Shown here: positions 53,516 through 61,994 of the stretch, piece after piece
How positions within the stretch are numbered: position 1 is the first letter of the stretch
How the letters are laid out: each line of letters begins with the position of its first letter
Source: Actinomyces oricola
Lineage (GTDB): Bacteria; Actinomycetota; Actinomycetes; Actinomycetales; Actinomycetaceae
Assembly: GCF_004104015.1 (NCBI RefSeq)
Contig: NZ_RYFV01000001.1
Location: forward strand, 186,001 to 250,000
Length of the DNA stretch: 64,000 nucleotides
Reading direction: 5' to 3'
Program-made: the position numbers and the translations under genes
Notes under the pieces: generated by a model
Told to the model about the DNA's origin: nothing
Database searches by the model: none
Seen by the model: only the letters and a program-made list of their open reading frames with translations

Positions 53516-54523
53516 TTAAACAGTGCGACCGGTGAAGAGCTCCACCGGCAAGATAATCGGCGTCGCCGGCCCGCCCCCGATCTCGCCGCCGTCGGCAATC
53601 GTCTTAATCTGAGACAAGAGCGTGCCGACGGCGGTGCGGGCCAGATCCGCTAGCGGCTGACGGATCGTGGCCAACCCGGGCATGGCCCGGCGCACCGCGG
53701 ACGTGCCGTCGAAGCCAATGACCTTCAGCTGGTCGGGGACCGTGCGCTTCCTGGTGTAGGCCCATTCCAGAACCTCCGCGGCCGAGAGGTCGTCAGTGGC
53801 GAAGACCCCGTCGACAATGTCTCCCACCTCGTCGAGGTACTCATTGATGAGGTGGGCGCGCTCCTCATCGGGGGTGTGGAAGTCGACCGTGAGAACAATG
53901 GGCTCAATCCCGGCCTGCGCCAGTACCTCACGGTATCCGGCCTCCCGCAGGTTGTGGGGGCCCGAGCGGGAGGTCAGTAATGCTGGTCTGCGCGCGCCGC
54001 GCTCCAGCAGCAGGCTCGTGGCCAAACGACCACCGGCCTTATTGTCACAACGAATGTTGGGGATGGTGGGGGACAGGTCCCGGTCGACGGTGACCAGAGG
54101 CATGCGCACCGTGCGGTACTCCTCCAGGTGCTCGTTGTGCGCGCCGGAGATAATACCGTCCACGCGATGGGACACCAGGAGGTCGAGGTACTCGCGCTCC
54201 CTGTCAGCCCGTCCCATGGAGTTGCAGACCAGGATGCGGTAGCCGTGCTCGGCCAGGGCGTCCTCGATCTCAACAGCCAGCTCACCGAAAAAGGGGAGGG
54301 CCACGGTGGGGACAATGACACCGATCGTCTGCGTGGACTTGCCGTGCAGGGCGCGCGCCACCTGGTTGGGGCGGTAGCCGAGCTCGGCAATGGCTTCGGC
54401 CACACGCTCCCGGGTCGCCTCGCTGAGGTAACCGCGGTTGTTGAGCACGCGCGATACCGTCGTCAACGAAACCCCTGCAACTTTGGCAACATCGGCAAGA
54501 GTAGGTTCGCGACGGGACTGCAC
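53516..54523 (-). CDS. scrR: LacI-family repressor, probably of sucrose genes
   Basis: 335 residues from GTG 54523 with TTAGGAG just upstream (an ATG at 54538 would add five residues and overlap that site). HTH at 1-55: TLADVAKVAGVSLTTVSRVL and the hinge-helix NQVARALHGKSTQTIG. The periplasmic-binding-like core continues VDGIISGAHNEHLEEY and IGFDGTSAVRRAMPGLATIR. Convergent with scrA. Likely binds the palindromes before scrB and scrA; they differ in spacing, so only one may be its true site. Confidence 0.88.
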   Translation of the reverse strand: MQSRREPTLADVAKVAGVSLTTVSRVLNNRGYLSEATRERVAEAIAELGYRPNQVARALHGKSTQTIGVIVPTVALPFFGELAVEIEDALAEHGYRILVCNSMGRADREREYLDLLVSHRVDGIISGAHNEHLEEYRTVRMPLVTVDRDLSPTIPNIRCDNKAGGRLATSLLLERGARRPALLTSRSGPHNLREAGYREVLAQAGIEPIVLTVDFHTPDEERAHLINEYLDEVGDIVDGVFATDDLSAAEVLEWAYTRKRTVPDQLKVIGFDGTSAVRRAMPGLATIRQPLADLARTAVGTLLSQIKTIADGGEIGGGPATPIILPVELFTGRTV

Positions 54524-54711
54524 CACAACTCCTAACATGGGCGGCTAACCATCCAAGCCTATGCCGAGTTCCTGCGAGTCCGCTGGTTGGCACGACTCAG
54601 CAAGGACACGAAAACAGGGCGGGTTCGAGTGCGCCGCGACCTCCCGGGCCGGGGGTGGCGGTTCCAAGGAAGCTCACAGGCACCGCCGAGGGCTGGTGCA
54701 GGGGTGGTGCT

Positions 54712-54723
54712 TAGTGTCCAACC
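54712..54723 (+). promoter_or_regulatory. -10 element of a leaderless promoter
   Basis: TAGTGT at 54712-54717, 6 bases before ATG 54724. Confidence 0.5.
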
Positions 54724-55167
54724 ATGAGTACCGAGCAGCATCGTCCCGTCATCACCTACATTGACCAGGACGGTTACCCGGTTGAGGCGCCGCGGAAGCA
54801 GGCCTTGGGCGGTCACGGCCCGGGGGCCCAGTTCTCGCCGGGGATCACGGTGAGCGCGGGCGCCGTCCATGTCACGGCCGCGCCCCAGGACATCGGGGCC
54901 GCGGGAGACGCGGGCGCAGACCCGGACCTGCTGGCCCCGGCCTGGCGGGCGGGCATGCTCACCGGGGCCGGCACAATCGTCCTGGCCCTGCTCATGATGG
55001 TGCTGACTAGCGGTTTGCTCGCCGTTGTTGTCTGGCCGCTGGCGGCCTTCACGCTGGTCATGGGCGTCAGTCTCATTGGGGGGACGATTGAGGCACGCCG
55101 CAATGCCAGGCGGAAGGGGCTGACCGGACTGCGGGCCCAACACACCCCGAAATCCTCGCTAAAATGA
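54724..55167 (+). CDS. Hypothetical membrane protein
   Basis: 147 residues from ATG 54724. A polar N-terminal half ([20 protein letters not shown]) precedes two adjoining hydrophobic segments (about 79-99 [20 protein letters not shown] and 100-122), then a short basic tail. No family recognised. A leaderless promoter supports expression. Monocistronic. Confidence 0.6.
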   Translation: MSTEQHRPVITYIDQDGYPVEAPRKQALGGHGPGAQFSPGITVSAGAVHVTAAPQDIGAAGDAGADPDLLAPAWRAGMLTGAGTIVLALLMMVLTSGLLAVVVWPLAAFTLVMGVSLIGGTIEARRNARRKGLTGLRAQHTPKSSLK

Positions 55168-55243
55168 CATAATGTTCCTTATCGGCACATGGAGGATCGG
55201 GGTGAGCTAAGGCTCCGGAAGCTACTGAGTCTGCGTCTGCGGA

Positions 55244-55462
55244 GCGCGCCAAACGGTGCTCGTCGTCGAGCACAAACCTGAGACCATCGCCATTGCCGAC
55301 CACGTTGTCGACCTGGGACCAGGCGCCGGCTCCCATGGCGGAGAAGTGACCTACACGGGGAACGTTGACAGGCTGCGCGCCTCGGGCACTCTCACCGGCC
55401 GCCATCTGGCCGGCCGCGCGGGACTGACCGGGGAGCACCTGGCCGACTACGTCGCGCCGTGA
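55244..55462 (+). pseudogene. C-terminal fragment of a UvrA-like ABC ATPase
   Basis: The frame reads [20 protein letters not shown] then [20 protein letters not shown], the D-loop/H-loop end of UvrA-type ATPases (consensus VIVIEHNLDVI...DWIIDLGPEGG). About 70 residues remain out of 750-950; nothing upstream belongs to it. It probably derives from a UvrA2/DrrC-like paralogue, not the main uvrA. Confidence 0.7.
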
Positions 55463-55484
55463 CGTCGGCCGCGGCCGGTCGTCC

Positions 55485-55490
55485 TACGGT
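55485..55490 (+). promoter_or_regulatory. -10 element of leaderless GNAT gene
   Basis: TACGGT at 55485-55490, 7 bases before GTG 55498. Confidence 0.45.
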
Positions 55491-55497
55491 TGTGCCC

Positions 55498-55998
55498 GTG
55501 AGCGAGCCCGTGACCATCCGCCCCGCCACGAGGGCCGACTCCCTCGCCGTGCGCGAGATCCGCAACGCCGCGGTCCGCGAGTCGCTGGCCATCTGGACCA
55601 GCCGGGAACAGGACCCGGCTGCGGCGCTGGGCTGGCTGAGCCGCCTCATTGAGCGGGGCACGGCGCTCGTGGCCTGCGGCGCCGACGAGGCGGTGGTCGG
55701 TTTCGCCGTCGCCAGGCCCTGGCAGGCCTACGAGGGTTACGCCCGCACCGTGGAGGACTCCGTCTACCTGTCCCCTGCCGCCCGGGGCCGCGGCCTGGGC
55801 GGCGCCCTGCTGGAGGCGCTCATCGCCGCCAGCCGCGCCGCCGGCGACCGGACCATGGTGGCCCAGATCGAGGCCGGCAATGCCGCCTCAATCCGCCTTC
55901 ACGCCGCGGCCGGCTTCGACCTCGTGGGCACCATCCCGGCCGCCGGTGAGAAGCGCGGCAGAGTCCTCGACCTGACCCTCATGTCGCTGCGGCTCTAG
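55498..55998 (+). CDS. GNAT-family N-acetyltransferase (PAT/Bar-like)
   Basis: 166 residues from GTG 55498. Starts VTIRPATRADSLAVREIRNA; the acetyl-CoA loop is YLSPAARGRGLGGALLEALI and the end GNAASIRLHAAAGFDLVGTI matches phosphinothricin/methionine-sulfoximine acetyltransferase-like GNATs. Substrate unknown. Its stop codon shares the palindrome CTAG with the stop of the convergent gene. Confidence 0.87.
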   Translation: MSEPVTIRPATRADSLAVREIRNAAVRESLAIWTSREQDPAAALGWLSRLIERGTALVACGADEAVVGFAVARPWQAYEGYARTVEDSVYLSPAARGRGLGGALLEALIAASRAAGDRTMVAQIEAGNAASIRLHAAAGFDLVGTIPAAGEKRGRVLDLTLMSLRL

Positions 55999-56990
55999 GC
56001 GCTGCCCGCCGCTGCGGGCGCCGCCGCGAGGACCCGCAGCCTCGTGCACACCACGGGCGCGTCGTCGTCCAGGACGGGCGCCGGGGCGCCGAGGCCGTCG
56101 AACCAGGTCAGGTACTGCGGGCTGGACCAGAAGCGCTCATGGGCCTGACGCCACTGGCCGGCGGTGGCCCACCCCTCCCCTTCGGCCACGGCGTGCTCGT
56201 CGGTGACCTCGCCCAGGGGCACGACGGCGATTCCGGTCAGCTCGGTCACGCAGATCGGCGCCCCCGCCGAGTCGACGACGACCTCACGGGAACCCACTTG
56301 CGGCAGGGGGGCGTGCTGCGCCTCGTACTCGGCCGCCAGCGCCGTCGTCGCGGTCTTCTCCCCCGCCAGGATCGCCCCGACGAGGCGGTCGCGAAGCGGG
56401 CCGGGGAAGGCGTACTCGCCCGCGGGCAGCAGCTCCCAGCCCTCGGGCAGCCACGCGTGGCGCGCCGCCGGCCTGCGGCACGACCGGAACAGCACCTGCG
56501 GCGCGGCATCGTAGTAGTCCCGGTTCGTCCCAATGCGCTCCATCCCGATGCGCTCGGCGACACGCTGGGAGGCGAGGTTGTCCGGGTGGGTGACGGCCAC
56601 GAGCTCCTTGACCCCGCGGTCGTGGACGGCCTCGAGCACGGCCGCGGCCGCCTCGGTGACGTAGCCGTGGCCGCAGTGCTCGGCGACCTGGCGCCAGCCG
56701 ATCTCAAGCACGCTCGGCTCCGTCCCGTCGGCGGGCGGGATCGGCTTGACCATAATGAGGCCGACCGCCTGGCCGGTCTGGCGCAACTCGATGAGGCTGA
56801 AGCCCTGCACCGGGTGGCAGACCAGCTCGGTGAAGCGCTCCAGGAGGCGGCGGGCCGCCGAGGCATCGGGCGTGACGGCCGAGGGGATGAACCGCAGGAG
56901 GTCGGCGTTGGCGTGCAGGCGCACCACGAAACCGAGGTCGCCCTCGCCGACGGCGCGCAACCTCAGGCGCCGGGTCTCCAGGGGGATCAT
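55995..56990 (-). CDS. Fusion of RimJ/RimL-type GNAT and ASCH domain
   Basis: 331 residues. Residues 1-170: GNAT of the RimJ/RimL group (LETRRLRLRAVGEGDLGFVV, EHCGHGYVTEAAAAVLEAV, VTHPDNLASQRVAERIGMER). Residues 185-320: ASCH domain, a PUA-like RNA- or nucleoside-binding fold (YAFPGPLRDRLVGAILAGEK with the conserved GEKTAT, VTDEHAVAEGEGWATAGQWR). Some ASCH proteins hydrolyse N4-acetylcytidine, so the pairing of acetyl transfer with an ASCH domain is noteworthy. Full-length, no frameshift. Confidence 0.88.
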   Translation of the reverse strand: MIPLETRRLRLRAVGEGDLGFVVRLHANADLLRFIPSAVTPDASAARRLLERFTELVCHPVQGFSLIELRQTGQAVGLIMVKPIPPADGTEPSVLEIGWRQVAEHCGHGYVTEAAAAVLEAVHDRGVKELVAVTHPDNLASQRVAERIGMERIGTNRDYYDAAPQVLFRSCRRPAARHAWLPEGWELLPAGEYAFPGPLRDRLVGAILAGEKTATTALAAEYEAQHAPLPQVGSREVVVDSAGAPICVTELTGIAVVPLGEVTDEHAVAEGEGWATAGQWRQAHERFWSSPQYLTWFDGLGAPAPVLDDDAPVVCTRLRVLAAAPAAAGSA

Positions 56991-57110
56991 GCCGGGCAGT
57001 CTCCCACGGCGCTGCCGGCCCCGGCGCCCCGGCTGCGCCCGAATGCCCGGGCGCGCCCGAAGCGGCGGTCCCGGGAACCGGCCGCCCCGATGCCAGCGGG
57101 CCGGTGGGGG

Positions 57111-58238
57111 TCAGTCCCCCAGGGCCGTGCCCACCGCCCGGGCGGCCTCAATCCACTCGTGGTCCGGTGGCACGAACTTGATTCGCCCCGCCACGTTCTT
57201 CAGCGGCACCAGCTCGGTACCGGCGCCGCCCCGATCGGCAACCATGACCCCGAAGTGGTCGTCAGCGATCGCCTTGGCGCCGGCCACTCCCAGGCGAGTG
57301 CCCAGCAGGCGGTCGGCGGCATTGGGGATACCGCCGCGCTGGACGTAGCCGAGGATGGACACGCGGGCCTCCAGGCCGGTTGCGGCTTCAAGCTGCTCGG
57401 CCAGGGTGAGGGTGTTGGCACGGTGCGCCGCCTCCAAAGCCTTGACGCCCTTCTTGGCCGTGGCTTTGAGCTCGGGAGTTTTAGCAGCCTTGACCAACGC
57501 CTGGGCGTTGGCCAGTTCGGCGGCGTCGGCCTGGCTCAGGGCGCCTTCGGCGACGGCGACCACGGAGAAGGTCGAGCCGTAGGAGCGACGGCGCTCAATC
57601 CTCTCGGCAATGGCCTCAACCGAATAGGGGATCTCAGGCAGCAGAATGACGTCGGCTCCGCCCGCAATACCCGCGCCCAGGGCCAGCCAGCCGGCGCGGT
57701 GGCCCATAATCTCGGTGAGGATAATGCGGTGGTGGGAGTGGGCCGTGGAGTGGAGCCGATCGACGGCCTCAGTGGCTATCTCCAGGGCGGTGGAGAATCC
57801 GAAGGAGGTGTCGGTCTCCACAATGTCATTGTCAATGGTCTTGGGCAGGTGGATGACGTTCAGTCCCGCATCCAGTAGGCGCTTAGCGTTCTTCGCGGTG
57901 CCGCCTCCTCCCAGGCACACCAAGGCGTCGAGCTCATCCTTCTCATAGTTCTCCACAATGGTGGGGATCATGTCGCGGACCTCGCCGTCGACCACCATGC
58001 GGTGAACCTTGTCCCGGCTGGTGCCCAGCATGGTGCCGCCAATGGTGAGGATGCCCGACAATGCGGCGCCGTCGAGTTCGATGAACCGGTTCTCCGCCAG
58101 GCCCCGCATGCCATCGCGGAAACCGATGAGTGACCAGCCGTAGTCCCGAATCGCCGCTTTGCCGAACCCGCGAATGGCCGCGTTGAGTCCAGGGGCGTCT
58201 CCGCCCGCCGTGAGAATACCGATGCGCTTCGTTGCCAT
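57111..58238 (-). CDS. pfkA: 6-phosphofructokinase
   Basis: Phosphorylates fructose 6-phosphate in glycolysis. 375 residues from ATG 58238; the frame is open upstream without start support. [13 protein letters not shown] near residue 12 and active-site [17 protein letters not shown] near 131. The phosphoryl-donor positions read Gly in [11 protein letters not shown] and Lys in PKTIDND: Lys is shared with pyrophosphate-dependent enzymes, but Gly at the first position favours ATP (so-called group III). Donor should be tested. The sequence [20 protein letters not shown] near 255 is an insertion. Confidence 0.94.
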   Translation of the reverse strand: MATKRIGILTAGGDAPGLNAAIRGFGKAAIRDYGWSLIGFRDGMRGLAENRFIELDGAALSGILTIGGTMLGTSRDKVHRMVVDGEVRDMIPTIVENYEKDELDALVCLGGGGTAKNAKRLLDAGLNVIHLPKTIDNDIVETDTSFGFSTALEIATEAVDRLHSTAHSHHRIILTEIMGHRAGWLALGAGIAGGADVILLPEIPYSVEAIAERIERRRSYGSTFSVVAVAEGALSQADAAELANAQALVKAAKTPELKATAKKGVKALEAAHRANTLTLAEQLEAATGLEARVSILGYVQRGGIPNAADRLLGTRLGVAGAKAIADDHFGVMVADRGGAGTELVPLKNVAGRIKFVPPDHEWIEAARAVGTALGD

Positions 58239-58491
58239 GGTCACAGTATGCCGCGCTTCGCCCTGGCGCACTGGCGGTCCGGGATACCTACTCCCGATCC
58301 GGACACGCGGTCCCGGACGCGTGGTCAACGCCTTGCCCGCAACCGGTAGTATGGGCTGCCGTGCCTCTTGACTCCATCGGCGGCCTCCGGGAACCCCGGG
58401 AACAAGACCGCCGGTGGCGCTGTTGAGAGGGTCGGTGTCGTTGCCACAGGCCCGGCACCGATGCGGTTGAGCAGCGAGGAAGGCAGGCAGC

Positions 58492-58845
58492 ATGGCAGAC
58501 CGGGCACTGCGGGGCATGACCATTGGCGCGAAGTCCATGGAGTCCGAGGACGGCGTCGAGTTCGCCGCCAGGATGAAAGTCACCTACGAGTGCCCGTTGG
58601 GTCATGTCACCATCATCCCCATGTCCACCGAGGCGGAGGTTCCCCCCACCTGGGAGTGCCCCGAGTGCGGGCAGGCCGCCGCCCTGCGCGGCGAGGAGGA
58701 CCCTGAGCCCGAGGAACCGAAGAAGGCCCCCCGCACGCACTGGGACATGCTCCTGGAGCGTCGTGAGATTGACGAGCTCAAGGTGCTCCTCGACGAGCGC
58801 CTGGAAATGCTTCACAGCGGCGAGATCTACCGCCAGCGCTTCTAG
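58492..58845 (+). CDS. rbpA: RNA polymerase-binding protein RbpA
   Basis: 117 residues from ATG 58492 with GAGGAAGG upstream. Actinobacterial activator that binds sigma-A and RNA polymerase. [20 protein letters not shown] (basic N-terminal part), the core VTYECPLGH and WECPECGQ cysteine-containing domain, and the sigma-interaction helix [20 protein letters not shown] are all there. TAGTAT at about 58347 is a probable -10. Next to ppm1/lnt as in mycobacteria. Confidence 0.96.
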   Translation: MADRALRGMTIGAKSMESEDGVEFAARMKVTYECPLGHVTIIPMSTEAEVPPTWECPECGQAAALRGEEDPEPEEPKKAPRTHWDMLLERREIDELKVLLDERLEMLHSGEIYRQRF

Positions 58846-59323
58846 GGCGGTTGAAAACAGCCGTGGCGACGAGAGTCAGGAGCCCGGCGACCCAGAACTG
58901 TGGCCACCAAACGACCAGGTGCCACCAGCCCCGGACGCTGATCGGCCCAGCCCACACCCTGGGCAGCGCCTGAATGGCGGGGACCAGTCCGTAGAGCAGG
59001 GATCCAGTGCCTACGCCTATGCCGAAAAGGAGGTACAAACAGCGCGGGATGTATCGGCCGACCGGGGCGACGATGAGGTAGGCCCAGGCGATCCATCCCA
59101 GCTTGAACAAGGCGGTCGCCAGGACGAGGGCCACGATCCAGGTGGGGCGTGCGCGGGCGAGCTCGACACCGCGGTCCTGCACCGCAGTGTCCACGAGCCA
59201 CATGCCGCCGAGGCCCCAGTAGAGACTGATACCGGCGAAGGGCAGCAGCCAAGCCATCACCATTGTGGCCGGCAGGTTGGCCTGGGGCCGGTAGCTCCAT
59301 CGTTTGGCGGTCATGTTCCTCAC
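58778..59323 (-). CDS. Membrane protein, four predicted helices
   Basis: 181 residues from GTG 59323 (ATG 59314 is an alternative). Four hydrophobic segments: about 20-47 (TMVMAWLLPFAGISLYWGLG), 62-85, 95-115 (YLLFGIGVGTGSLLYGLVPA) and 133-155 (WPQFWVAGLLTLVATAVF). Trp-rich; no family recognised. Convergent with rbpA; the 3' end overlaps rbpA by 68 bases, so the natural C-terminus may be shorter or altered. Confidence 0.65.
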   Translation of the reverse strand: MRNMTAKRWSYRPQANLPATMVMAWLLPFAGISLYWGLGGMWLVDTAVQDRGVELARARPTWIVALVLATALFKLGWIAWAYLIVAPVGRYIPRCLYLLFGIGVGTGSLLYGLVPAIQALPRVWAGPISVRGWWHLVVWWPQFWVAGLLTLVATAVFNRPRSAGGRSRRCEAFPGARRGAP

Positions 59324-59330
59324 CGACTGC

Positions 59331-59381
59331 CTAAGAGGCTGCGCCGGTAGGGGCGGCTGGGGTGGCGTCGATGTGATGCAT
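59331..59381 (-). CDS. Possible 16-residue leader ORF upstream of the membrane-protein gene
   Basis: ATG 59381 preceded by AGGAGG at a 6-base spacing (the best ribosome-binding site nearby), encoding MHHIDATPAAPTGAAS and stopping 7 bases before the membrane-protein GTG. Could be a leader peptide, or the 5' remnant of a gene cut when the IS inserted. Confidence 0.35.
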   Translation of the reverse strand: MHHIDATPAAPTGAAS

Positions 59382-59417
59382 GAAATGCCTCCTGACTCCT
59401 GACACTTAGGTCGGGGT

Positions 59418-59537
59418 TTAGTGTGCCAGCGGCTGCTGAAGTGTGGCCAGGATTCCGCGTGCGTCGGGGGTGAGCTGGGGATGAGCGGTCAGGGTGTGGC
59501 CGTTGATGGTGATGTCGACGCGACGCAAGGGCGCCAG
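59418..59537 (-). pseudogene. C-terminal remnant of IS1634-family transposase
   Basis: About 39 codons, RRVDITINGHTLTAHPQLTP followed by DARGILATLQQPLAH and stop. Aligns with the last residues of the transposase at 15425 (SVEVTIAGHTITAQPQITAE and following). All upstream transposase sequence is gone; the remnant abuts ppm1. Confidence 0.75.
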
Positions 59538-59565
59538 GGTAAGGCCGGCGGCAGCGCCCGCCGTC

Positions 59566-60372
59566 TCACCGCCTGGGCCGGCGGCGGGGTGAGGCCTTTC
59601 GCCGGTCGGCGGCATTGCGCAGCTGCCGGGCCAGGTACCCGACTCCCCCGGCGATTTGCCCGCCGCGCTTGGCCAGGCCCCAGCGGGTCACCAGGCCCAG
59701 TTCCTCGGTGATAATAGAGCCGGAGAGTTTGGAAACCCCGGCCTCCCGCTCCACGAAGGTGATGGGCATCTCGACAATGCGACCGCCAATATCGTCAACA
59801 AGCTTGGTCATATTGACCTGGAAGCCGTATCCCAGGGCCTCGACCTTGCTCAGGTCCATGCGGCGCAGAATGGCCGCCCGGTAGATGCGGAAGCCGGCAG
59901 TGGCGTCCTTGACGCGCATGCCCAGCATGGCGTTGATATAAAGGTTCCCGGCGCGCGAAAGCGCTACGCGCTTGGCGTCCCAGCCCTCGGTGGCGCCGCC
60001 GGAGACCCAGCGCGAGCCTACAACCAGATCGGGAGCGTCGGCCATCTCAGCGCGCTGGATGAGCAGGGCGAGGTCCTGGGGGCGGTGGGACCCGTCGGCG
60101 TCCATCTCGCAGATGAGTTCGTAACCGCTGGCCAGTGCCCAGGAGAAGCCGGCCATGTAAGCCGGACCCAGGCCGTTCTTCTCGGTTCGATGCAGAACGT
60201 GGATGTGGTCGTCTTGCTCGGCGCGGGAGTCGGCCAAGGTGCCGGTGCCATCGGGAGAGCCGTCATCAACGACCAATACATCAGCCTGGGGGGCATGCTC
60301 ACGCACGCCGTCCAGGACCTGGGGCAGAGACTCGATCTCGTTGTAGGTGGGAATGACGACGAGTGCCTTCAC
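59566..60372 (-). CDS. ppm1: Polyprenol monophosphomannose synthase
   Basis: Transfers mannose from GDP-mannose to polyprenyl phosphate, the donor for lipoglycans and protein O-mannosylation. 268 residues from GTG 60372 (AGGAG 8 bases upstream). GT2 motifs: VVIPTYNE, VVDDGSPDGTG, CEMDADGSHRP (metal-binding), GSRWVSGG, and DATAGFRIYRA. No membrane domain; in mycobacteria Ppm1 is joined to or works with Lnt, the next gene here. The last residues (RRKASPRRRPRR) lie near an IS remnant and may differ from the ancestral tail. Confidence 0.93.
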   Translation of the reverse strand: MKALVVIPTYNEIESLPQVLDGVREHAPQADVLVVDDGSPDGTGTLADSRAEQDDHIHVLHRTEKNGLGPAYMAGFSWALASGYELICEMDADGSHRPQDLALLIQRAEMADAPDLVVGSRWVSGGATEGWDAKRVALSRAGNLYINAMLGMRVKDATAGFRIYRAAILRRMDLSKVEALGYGFQVNMTKLVDDIGGRIVEMPITFVEREAGVSKLSGSIITEELGLVTRWGLAKRGGQIAGGVGYLARQLRNAADRRKASPRRRPRR

Positions 60373-60410
60373 AGCGTTTTCTCCTGGTGTGGTGGTCAAC
60401 GGCGACGCCG

Positions 60411-61994
60411 CTACCGGTCCTGGCCCCGGCGTGTGCGCACAATGTCGACGATACCGGCCGCGAGCAGAACCAGCCCGCCGAGGCGCAGGGCGAGTCCCGG
60501 AACGGGCCCGAGACGGTCGGCAATAGTGGTCGAGGTGCGCAGGGGGACCTCGGCAACGAGTGCCGACTGGGTATAGGGGGTGAGGGAGTGCTCAATGACC
60601 CCCTCCGGCGAAATGACGGCGGTCAGGCCGACGGTGGAGACCTGAACAACGCTGCGCCCGTGGACGACGGCCTGGACCTGCCCCTGGGCAAGCTGCTGGG
60701 CGGCCTCGGAGGAGTCCAGGAAGGAGGCGTTGTTGGTGGGGATGACAATGACCTGGCCGCCCTGGAGGACCCCGGCGCGCAGAATCTCGTCATAGGAGAC
60801 CTCGAAGCAGATGCCCATGGCCAGGGGCACATCGCGCCCCTGGGTGGTGGCGTGGATGGTGAGAGTGGAGGGCCCCCGGCCGGGGGCCATGTCGGTGCCA
60901 ATGCGGTCCACCTGGGTGGTGACGTGCCGCAGCTGGTCGCGCAGGGGCACGTATTCGGCGAAGGGCACGGGGAGGTGCTTGCGGTAGTAGTCGCCCGCGC
61001 CCTGGCCGGGGGTCCAGACGACCATGTCGTTGTAGCGCAGCCCGCCCTCGAACAGAACGGCCCCGACCAGCACCTGGGTGCCCGCACTCTGGGCGGCCCT
61101 CTCAGCCAGGGCCGCCGAAGCGGGGAAGCGGCGCGGATCGAGGTCGGCGGCGTTCTCCGGCCAGATGACCACGTCGAGATTACCGGCGCCGACCTCGGCC
61201 GCCAGCTGCTCGGTGGCCCGAGTGTGGTTGGAGGTAACCTCCAGGGCCCGATTAAAAGCATCCTCGAAGTCCTCGGCGACATTGCCCTGCACGGCGCCGA
61301 CGCGCAAAGTCCCATTCTCGGCGTGCGAGCCTATGGGCAAGGCGGCCGGGGCGACGACCACGACCCCGGCCGCGGCCGCCGCGCCCAGGACCGCCAGGGT
61401 GCGGCGGCCGCGCGCCAGACGGATGGCCTCGGCCAGGCAGGCCCCGGACAGGGCGACCGCCAAAGACAGGCCGACAGAGCCGCCGTAGGCGGCCAGCGGC
61501 AGCGGGGGGGCTTGGGCCATGGCGTAGGCCAGGCGCCCGAAGGGGAAGCCGCCCCAGGGCCAGGTTGAGCGCAACTCCTCGACGGCGCACCACAGCACCG
61601 CGAAGGCGCAGACTCGCCAGGCCACGGCACCGCGCCCTCCGTTCAGGCGCCGGTGGCGGCTCACCAGCGCCCAGGCGGCGCCGAGCAGGGTCAGGTACAG
61701 GGATTCAACGAGGGTCAGAGCCACCCAGCCCACGAGGTTGCCCATGGCCACCGCCGTGAAGTGCAGCAGCGGGGTGAAGAAACCGACACCATAGGCCAGG
61801 CCCGCGCCCACCCCGGCCCAGGCGCCGCGCCCGGCTGCCACCAGGGGCAGGACGGCCACGCCGACAGGCGCCAGCCACCACAGGTCCGCGGGAGGGAAAG
61901 CGGCCCAGAGCACCAGGCCTCCAGTTCCAGCGACCAGGGCCCGCACCGCCGCGCCTTTAACGGCTCCCGGCCACCACCCGCGCCCGCGCTTCAC
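60411..61994 (-). CDS. lnt: Apolipoprotein N-acyltransferase
   Basis: Adds the third acyl chain to lipoproteins at the membrane. 527 residues from GTG 61994 (GTGA overlap with the helicase stop; GTG 62006 is also possible). Six to eight membrane helices in the first 200 residues (LTLVESLYLTLLGAAWALVS and others), then the nitrilase-like domain with catalytic Glu in VVIWPENAAD, Lys in YYRKHLPVPFAEYVP and Cys in MGICFEVSYDE. C-terminal helix about 500-520. Adjacent to ppm1 as in mycobacteria. Confidence 0.94.
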   Translation of the reverse strand: MKRGRGWWPGAVKGAAVRALVAGTGGLVLWAAFPPADLWWLAPVGVAVLPLVAAGRGAWAGVGAGLAYGVGFFTPLLHFTAVAMGNLVGWVALTLVESLYLTLLGAAWALVSRHRRLNGGRGAVAWRVCAFAVLWCAVEELRSTWPWGGFPFGRLAYAMAQAPPLPLAAYGGSVGLSLAVALSGACLAEAIRLARGRRTLAVLGAAAAAGVVVVAPAALPIGSHAENGTLRVGAVQGNVAEDFEDAFNRALEVTSNHTRATEQLAAEVGAGNLDVVIWPENAADLDPRRFPASAALAERAAQSAGTQVLVGAVLFEGGLRYNDMVVWTPGQGAGDYYRKHLPVPFAEYVPLRDQLRHVTTQVDRIGTDMAPGRGPSTLTIHATTQGRDVPLAMGICFEVSYDEILRAGVLQGGQVIVIPTNNASFLDSSEAAQQLAQGQVQAVVHGRSVVQVSTVGLTAVISPEGVIEHSLTPYTQSALVAEVPLRTSTTIADRLGPVPGLALRLGGLVLLAAGIVDIVRTRRGQDR

